Positions 58,849 to 64,000 of a DNA stretch of 64,000 nucleotides are shown in pieces; position 1 is the first letter of the stretch, and each line of letters opens with the position of its first letter. The stretch lies in contig NC_030811.1 of NCBI RefSeq assembly GCF_001704415.2, forward strand, positions 81,548,069-81,612,068, read 5' to 3'. The DNA is from Capra hircus (Eukaryota > Chordata > Mammalia > Artiodactyla > Bovidae). The notes beneath the pieces are model-generated. The model searched no databases. It was not told the origin of the DNA and saw nothing but the letters and a program-made list of their open reading frames with translations. The position numbers and the translations under genes are program-made.

Positions 58849-60956
58849 TGTTACTCATTGCTTTTCTCTTGCTGCTTTTAATATTCTTTCTTAGTGTTTA
58901 ATCTCTATTAGCTTGATTAGTATGTGTCTTAACGTGTTTATCCTTGGGTTTATCCTATATGGGGCTCTACACTTCTTGGACTTGATTGACTATTTCCTTT
59001 CCCATGTTGGGAAAATTTCCAAATATAATCTCTTCAAACATTTTTTTCAGACCCTCTATTTTTCTCTTCTTCCTCTGGGACTCCTATAATTCAAATGTTG
59101 GTGTGTTTAATATTGTCTCAGAAGTCTCTGAGGCTATTCTAAGTTCTTTTCATCCTTTTTGCTTTATTCTGCTTGTCAGCAGTTGCTTCCACCTTTGTAT
59201 CCTCTAGTTCACTTTTTCGTTCTTCTGCCTCACTTATTATACTATTGGTTTCTTCTAGAGTATTTTTAATTTTGGTCATTGTGTTATTTGTCTCTATTTA
59301 TTTCGTCTAGGTCCATGTTAATTGTGTTCATTGGTGCTTGCATTTTCTCCACTCTATTTTCAAGGCTTTGGAACATTTTTACTGTCATTACTCTGAATTC
59401 TTTTTCAGGTAGTTTGCCTATTTCCTCTTCATTGATTTGGTCTTGTGAGTTTCTACCTTGTTCTCCATTTGCACTATATTTCTCTGTCTTTTCTTTTTTC
59501 CAAACTTACTCCATTTGAGGTCTTCCTTTCCCAGGCTTTGGGGTTGATCTATTCCTTCTTCCTTTTGGTTTCTGCGTTTTGGTCCTTACCCACCACAAAG
59601 TGGTTTGTGTTGATTTCCTTTTGGGGGTGACTTTTGACTGTGTTCCAGTGGGAGGAGGTATTTTCTTTTTTCCCTCTGAGGGGCAGGGCTGTGTGAGGTG
59701 GTCTGTTTTGGAATGTCAGTAGGAATTCTGTCTGCTGATGACTGGTTTTGTGCTTTTGCCTTGCTTATTGTTTGGGTGAGGCATCCTGCACTAGGTGCTG
59801 TCAGCAGCTGGATGATACCATGCTTTGTATACAAGTGTAGGCCTTTGTGAAAGTTGTCGCTAATTAATACTCCCTGGAATTAGGAGTTCTCTGGCATTCT
59901 GTGGTCCTGGACTCAGTGCTCCCACTTCAATGGCTCAGGCCCAATCTCTGGCCAGGAGACCAAGACTCCACAGTCATTTGCTATGATATTAAAGGGGATT
60001 AAAACAAACACATAAAGAGAAAAAGCAAAACATAACAAGAAACAAAGGATGAACCGAGACAAATGGTAAATACAAGATTAGACATATAAATACAAAAACA
60101 ATGGTATATACACAGAAATATAACCAAAATATTCCAAAGAAAAGAAAGTACAAGAGATTGACTTGATGAACAAGGAAAGCAAAAATGATATCGACCAGTT
60201 AAACACAGAGCTAACTAAAACTTAAACCAGGAAAATGAGCCAAAAAAGAGTGCCAACTGGGGAATAAAGCAAAGAAAACAAACATGATGAAAAAAGAGAG
60301 AGTGAAAGAAAAGAAAGAAAAGGGGAAAGAAAGGAGAAGAAAGCAAGGGAAGGATGACAAGAAAAAAAATAGAAAAGCAAAGCTAAATAGAAGTATATAT
60401 AAATGATTTTATGTATGTATAGTAAGGAATAACTACAACAGGAGAAGGGCAATAAGAAAAACAGTCAAACAGAACAAAGAACTTGAAAAAAGAAAATTTC
60501 TAATTATTTTTAAAAAGGTAAAATCTACAGCATCGCAGAAGGCCAACACAGAGGTAGAAGTATGTAAGGGGAATGAACAATGATTTTTTAAAAAAGATAA
60601 AATCTCCCAAGGTTACAGTTCCTCTTAGCTGTGGGGTCTGCCCCCTGTGGGTGGGGTTGCACTAATACCCTCTGATGATTTCCTGGTTTGGGGGACTTGC
60701 ACCAGTGTTCTAGTCAGTGGGGCTGGATCGCATTTCTCTGAAGGGCAGCACTGTGTCCATAGCAGGTTTTAGGGTGTCTGTAGGACTGGTATGGCTTTGG
60801 GCAGCCTGTCTGCTAGTGTGTAGTGTTGTGTTTCTATTTTGTTGAAGGATTGGCATGGGGCTATCTGGGCACTGGTGCTGGCTGACCTTTGGGTGGTCTT
60901 GCTTTTGGTATTGTCATAGAGGTCTTTTGGAGGGCTTTTGTCTATTAATGTTCCCT

Positions 60957-61066
60957 GGTGTCAGGAATTCTCTAGTGGTTCAAAGTCTTGGGCTTCTCAC
61001 CTGAGGAGTTCAGGTTCAAAGCCCACTGAAACTCTAAGACCTCACAAGCCACACAGCACAAAATAC
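60957..61066 (+). mobile_element. CHR-1-like SINE head inside the L1 5' UTR
   Basis: 'ggaattctctagtggttcaaagtcttgggcttctcacctgaggagttcaggttcaaagccc ... taagacctcacaagccacacagcac' resembles the tRNA-derived head and following segment of CHR-1 in forward orientation, including a decayed B box. The body is missing. It may be an insertion or a segment captured into this L1 lineage's 5' UTR. Confidence 0.65.
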
Positions 61067-62227
61067 AAGTCCCTAATACTCTACATGAATGCAATACTCA
61101 GCAGCCCAGAACACCCAGAGGCTTACACCAAAGTCCTCTAATATTTCTAGGAAGGTCTCTGGACCTGTTGTGGGAGCATGAGGTCAGTTCAGTTTCAGAT
61201 CTGATCTTACTCCAGCCTGTAGTTGCTCTAAGGTTCACAGTTGCCCCTAGAGTCCACAGTGTGTTCCCCAACTGTGCAAAGGCCAAAGTTCATTAAGGCC
61301 CACTAGCTGTCTTGGGATGGGGAGAGGGGAGGATATGGTGGCCACAACTAGAATGTACCGGGGAGCACCTGAGGCAATAGAGACCTGCTAGAGTTCTTAC
61401 AGTCTGGGTCAGGTAGTGATTTCTCCCAGAGGAAAAGGCCCCAGGTCGTGGGTCCCTAGAAAGAGCTCAGCTACTTAAACTCCCAGCAAGGTACAGGCAG
61501 TAACCTGTACCTGCTCACAGCCTGGTGGTAGCTGCAACCTCTGGGATTAGGACTACATCAGTGTTGTTTTGTTCACTGCCTCTGGCACCCCTCTGAGCTT
61601 TGGCAGTGGTAGTCATGTGTATTTCTGCAGCCATGTTGAAGCAGCCCTCTCAGCACAACCTCAGGGCAACCTCCCCCTACCTCTTCCTGGAATCTTTGCT
61701 GGAGCCTCCACCCCCTGTCCCACCCTTTGCTGCAGACCTAAGCTTGCTAGCCACTTCTCTCAGCTCCCCACCCCCACCCTCTGGTCTGGGCTGAGGCTTG
61801 TGAGCTGCTTATGGGCTGAGAAGTGGTATTCTGCAGCTTTCTCTGTATTTTGCCTTTTGAGTCCCCACTGTTGCATGCCACGTTGAGGTTCCACAGCTCG
61901 CCCTTGGTCCCACCTGTGAGGGAGTTTCCTAGTACATGGAAAACTTTTCCTCCTTCCTGACTCCCTCCTTCTCTTGGGGCACAAGCTCCTGTCCTGAAGT
62001 CCTCTGTTTTGTTTTGTTTTTTTAATTATTAATGTATTTATCTTTGTCCTACCTCAATCCAAAGAGATTAGCTTGTCATTTTGGAGTCTTTGTGTCTTTT
62101 GCTATCATTTAGAAGTTGTTCTGGAGGAGTTGTTCCATATTTTGATGAATTTTTTATGTATTTAAGGGAAGCCCACTTTCTTTTCACTGAGGTCATCCTA
62201 GAAACACTGGGAGAAGTGTTATGTTTT

Positions 62228-62397
62228 TGTTTCTTTAATTTTTATTTTTACTTTATTTTGCTTTACAATACTGTATTGGTTTTGCCATACATTGACATGA
62301 ATCAGCCACAGGTGCACCTGAGTTCCCAATCCTGAACCCCCCTCCCACCTCCCACCCCATATCATCTCTCTGGATCATCCCCGTGCACCAGCCCCAA
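62228..62397 (-). mobile_element. Very short young L1 3' end with target-site duplication
   Basis: About 170 bp of L1-BT-like 3' end in reverse ('ttaatttttatttttactttattttgctttacaatactgtattgg ... gtgcaccagcccca'). TATGTTTT flanks it at 62220-62227 and 62398-62405. It is nearly identical in text to the start of the 22228 copy, so both belong to the same young lineage. Confidence 0.94.
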
Positions 62398-62411
62398 TAT
62401 GTTTTATTAAT

Positions 62412-62625
62412 AGTCTAAGGTGGCACTAGTGATAAAGAATCTGCCTGCCAGTGCAGCAGACATAAGAGAAGCAGGTGAAAAGCCTAGATCAATAAATCCC
62501 TTGGAGGAGGGCATGGCAACCCACTCCAGTATTCTATTCATGCCTAGCAAATCCCATGGACAGAGGACCCTGGTGGGCTACATCTATAGGGTCACAAAGA
62601 GACAGACACAACTAAAGTGACAGGC
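62412..62625 (+). mobile_element. tRNA-derived SINE (older Bov-tA/CHR-2-like)
   Basis: Head 'aaggtggcactagtgataaagaatctgcctgccagtgcagcagacataagagaagcag', then a diverged Bov-A body ending 'cacaactaaagtgacaggctggcatgg'. ATTAATA on both sides (about 62405-62411 and 62634-62640) suggests a target duplication. It is the same subtype as the copy at 44102. Confidence 0.85.
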
Positions 62626-62640
62626 TGGCATGGCATTAAT

Positions 62641-63215
62641 AAATCCCATAGCTTATCTTAAAATATATCCATGTTTGTATTAATATCATAATGGAAGCAT
62701 TTGCAATTTATATAATTATTATTACTTTTTTAATGACTTAGAGATAATGGAGATACAAGTACTAACTTGAGGTCAAACAATTTTTAAGGCATAGTACATG
62801 TATTTAATCCTGTACATTGAAAAATATTAATCTTAAAATACTATAAAATTTTTCTATACTAGCATCTGCAATCAAAAAGCTATCTCCCACATGTTAAGAC
62901 TTGTATTGCATGACATATGCTACTGAAAGAAAAGTAAATCTCTCAAGCTTGCTAGAATTTTATGTCTGAAGAGAGTCGATGATATGTTAGTTACAAACAG
63001 TATCAAGAAGAGATTAGTAGTTACACTAAGAAAATCTGTTTGAAGCAGGATGATTGAATAATGTATGGTTACAACAAATAATTCAGACCTTACTGTCATC
63101 GTTATGAGACTGAGATTGAATAAAAAGATTTTCTATTGCAAAATTTAAAAAAATAAAGGGTTCCTGTCAATTTCATACTACAAATTAGTGATGACAATTG
63201 CCTCATATAAGTTTC
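62641..63215. other. Single-copy AT-rich DNA
   Basis: No repeat or gene recognised. Confidence 0.45.
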
Positions 63216-63227
63216 CTCAGATTCTTT

Positions 63228-63705
63228 CAGTTCAGTTCAGTCGCTCAGTCATGTCCGACTCTTTGCGACCCCATGAATCGCAGCACGCCAGGCCTCTCTG
63301 TCCATCACCATCTCCCGGAGGTCACTCAGACTCAAGTCCATCGAGTCCGTGATGCCATCCAGCCATCTCATCCTCGGTCGTCCCCTTCTCCTCCTGCCGC
63401 CAATCTCTCCCAGCATCAGAGTCTTTTCCAATGAGTCAACTCTTCGCATGAGGTGGCCAAAGTACTGGAGCTTCAGCTTCAGCATCATTCCTTCCAAAGA
63501 AACCCCAGGGTTGATCTCCTTCAGCATGGACTGGTTGGATCTCCTTGCAGTCCAAGGGACCCTCAAGAGTCTTGTCCAACACCACAGTTAAAATGCATCA
63601 ATTCTTCAGCGCTCAGCCTTCTTCACAGTCCAACTCTCACATCCATACATGACCACAGGAAAACCATAGCCTTGACTAGACGGACCTTAGTCGGCAAAGT
63701 AATGT
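63228..63705 (-). mobile_element. BovB 3'-end fragment with 12-bp target-site duplication
   Basis: A 478-bp 5'-truncated BovB in reverse, well preserved. CTCAGATTCTTT flanks it exactly at 63216-63227 and 63706-63717. Its minus frame (63249-63566, 105 codons) is the BovB C-terminus. One of the youngest-looking BovB copies here, close in sequence to the 57094 copy. Confidence 0.96.
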
Positions 63706-63717
63706 CTCAGATTCTTT

Positions 63718-64000
63718 AGAGGCTGTTTGATTCCTACAGATTTTTCAATTCAAATGAAAATTTGGAAGAGGGTTAGAATGCATATTTGTTTCAAGAAGCA
63801 AAACAAACCCAGCCTTCCCCTATATCTTTTTACAGTTATTCTCTGAAAAACACATTGGCTCACTGGAAACATAGCATGCTTTTAATGCCGTTATCTCAAT
63901 TCCTGTTTAATTCATCAAGGTTGTTTCTGTCCTTAACACACTTCATTGCAGTCACAGTCATTAAGGTCAGTCGTTTGCTGTCTTATACCTAATTTGTTTG
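63718..64000. other. Single-copy DNA to window end
   Basis: No repeat or gene recognised. Confidence 0.4.

Larger units (their letters stand above)
50505..62215 (-). mobile_element. Largely complete L1 interrupted by BovB and SINE insertions
   Basis: Reading leftward: 5' UTR (about 59480-62215), ORF1 (about 58850-59470 and 56880-57093), ORF2 (about 53600-56880), 3' end (50505-51330 and 53432-53600). With the inserts removed it is about 7.5 kb, close to a full-length artiodactyl L1. ORF2 relics include the FADD box in frame 54773-55036 and 'RLYYKAKVIKTVWYCHKN' in 54213-54410. Stops and shifts are frequent, so it is inactive. The 5' UTR holds an A-rich patch (60000-60560; pyrimidine-rich on the sense strand) and GC-richer blocks on each side. 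It ends near 'agaagttgttctggaggagttgttccatattttgatgaa', a 5'-end landmark. Confidence 0.85.

Noticed and set aside
1..64000. CRISPR array, bacterial operon or prophage
   Set aside because: No regularly spaced direct repeats. All repeat structure is eukaryotic LINE/SINE, so prokaryotic systems do not apply.
1..64000. Endogenous retrovirus
   Set aside because: All reverse-transcriptase motifs seen are L1 type (FADD) or BovB/RTE type (YADD) with LINE architecture. No LTRs, protease, integrase or envelope-like frames were found.

Overview
This is mammalian nuclear DNA from a ruminant, most likely a bovid. The repeats show it: BovB (the RTE-clade LINE of ruminants), the ruminant SINEs Bov-tA and Bov-A/Bov-A2, older CHR-type SINEs and artiodactyl L1 (L1-BT-like), with rare mammalian-wide MIR relics. 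I find no host protein-coding gene and no exon I can defend. The long open frames are decayed LINE reverse-transcriptase or endonuclease pieces.

Layout. Positions 1-12450 are mostly single-copy AT-rich DNA with scattered SINEs, two MIRs, an old inverted L1 relic near 4.5-5.3 kb and a plus-strand L1 ORF2 fragment (8668-9733) lacking both element ends. From about 12.45 to 49.8 kb almost everything is LINE on LINE: old minus-strand L1 relics cut open by younger minus-strand L1s (13188-19990, 22228-23164, 24701-25041, 34840-40968), which are cut by BovB copies, which are cut by SINEs. One BovB (36985-40253, plus) is close to full length. A short single-copy stretch (49796-50504) separates this block from a largely complete minus-strand L1 (50505-62215; 3' UTR, ORF2, ORF1, long 5' UTR) carrying two large BovB insertions and several SINEs. 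The last 1.4 kb is again mostly single copy.

What stands out. (1) Four BovB copies (29478-33208, 42000-43819, 44899-47123, 51331-53417) have their 5' part inverted relative to their 3' part, the signature of twin priming; the last has a perfect 14-bp target-site duplication around the whole structure. Two L1 copies are also 5'-inverted. (2) A decayed tRNA-Ser(AGA) sequence (20698-20779, minus) lies with about 155 bp of unrecognised DNA and a Bov-tA in one interruption of an old L1. (3) A BovB insertion of only about 59 bp (24071-24129). (4) Two SINEs of different subtype hit the same L1 ORF2 site in two L1 copies. (5) All but one recognisable L1 lie on the minus strand.

No genes work together here. 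The window is a record of LINE and SINE insertion, with the SINEs presumably moved by LINE machinery. Element boundaries were read by eye, by comparing copies in the window with each other and with remembered family features; expect errors of several bases, more in old L1 relics.
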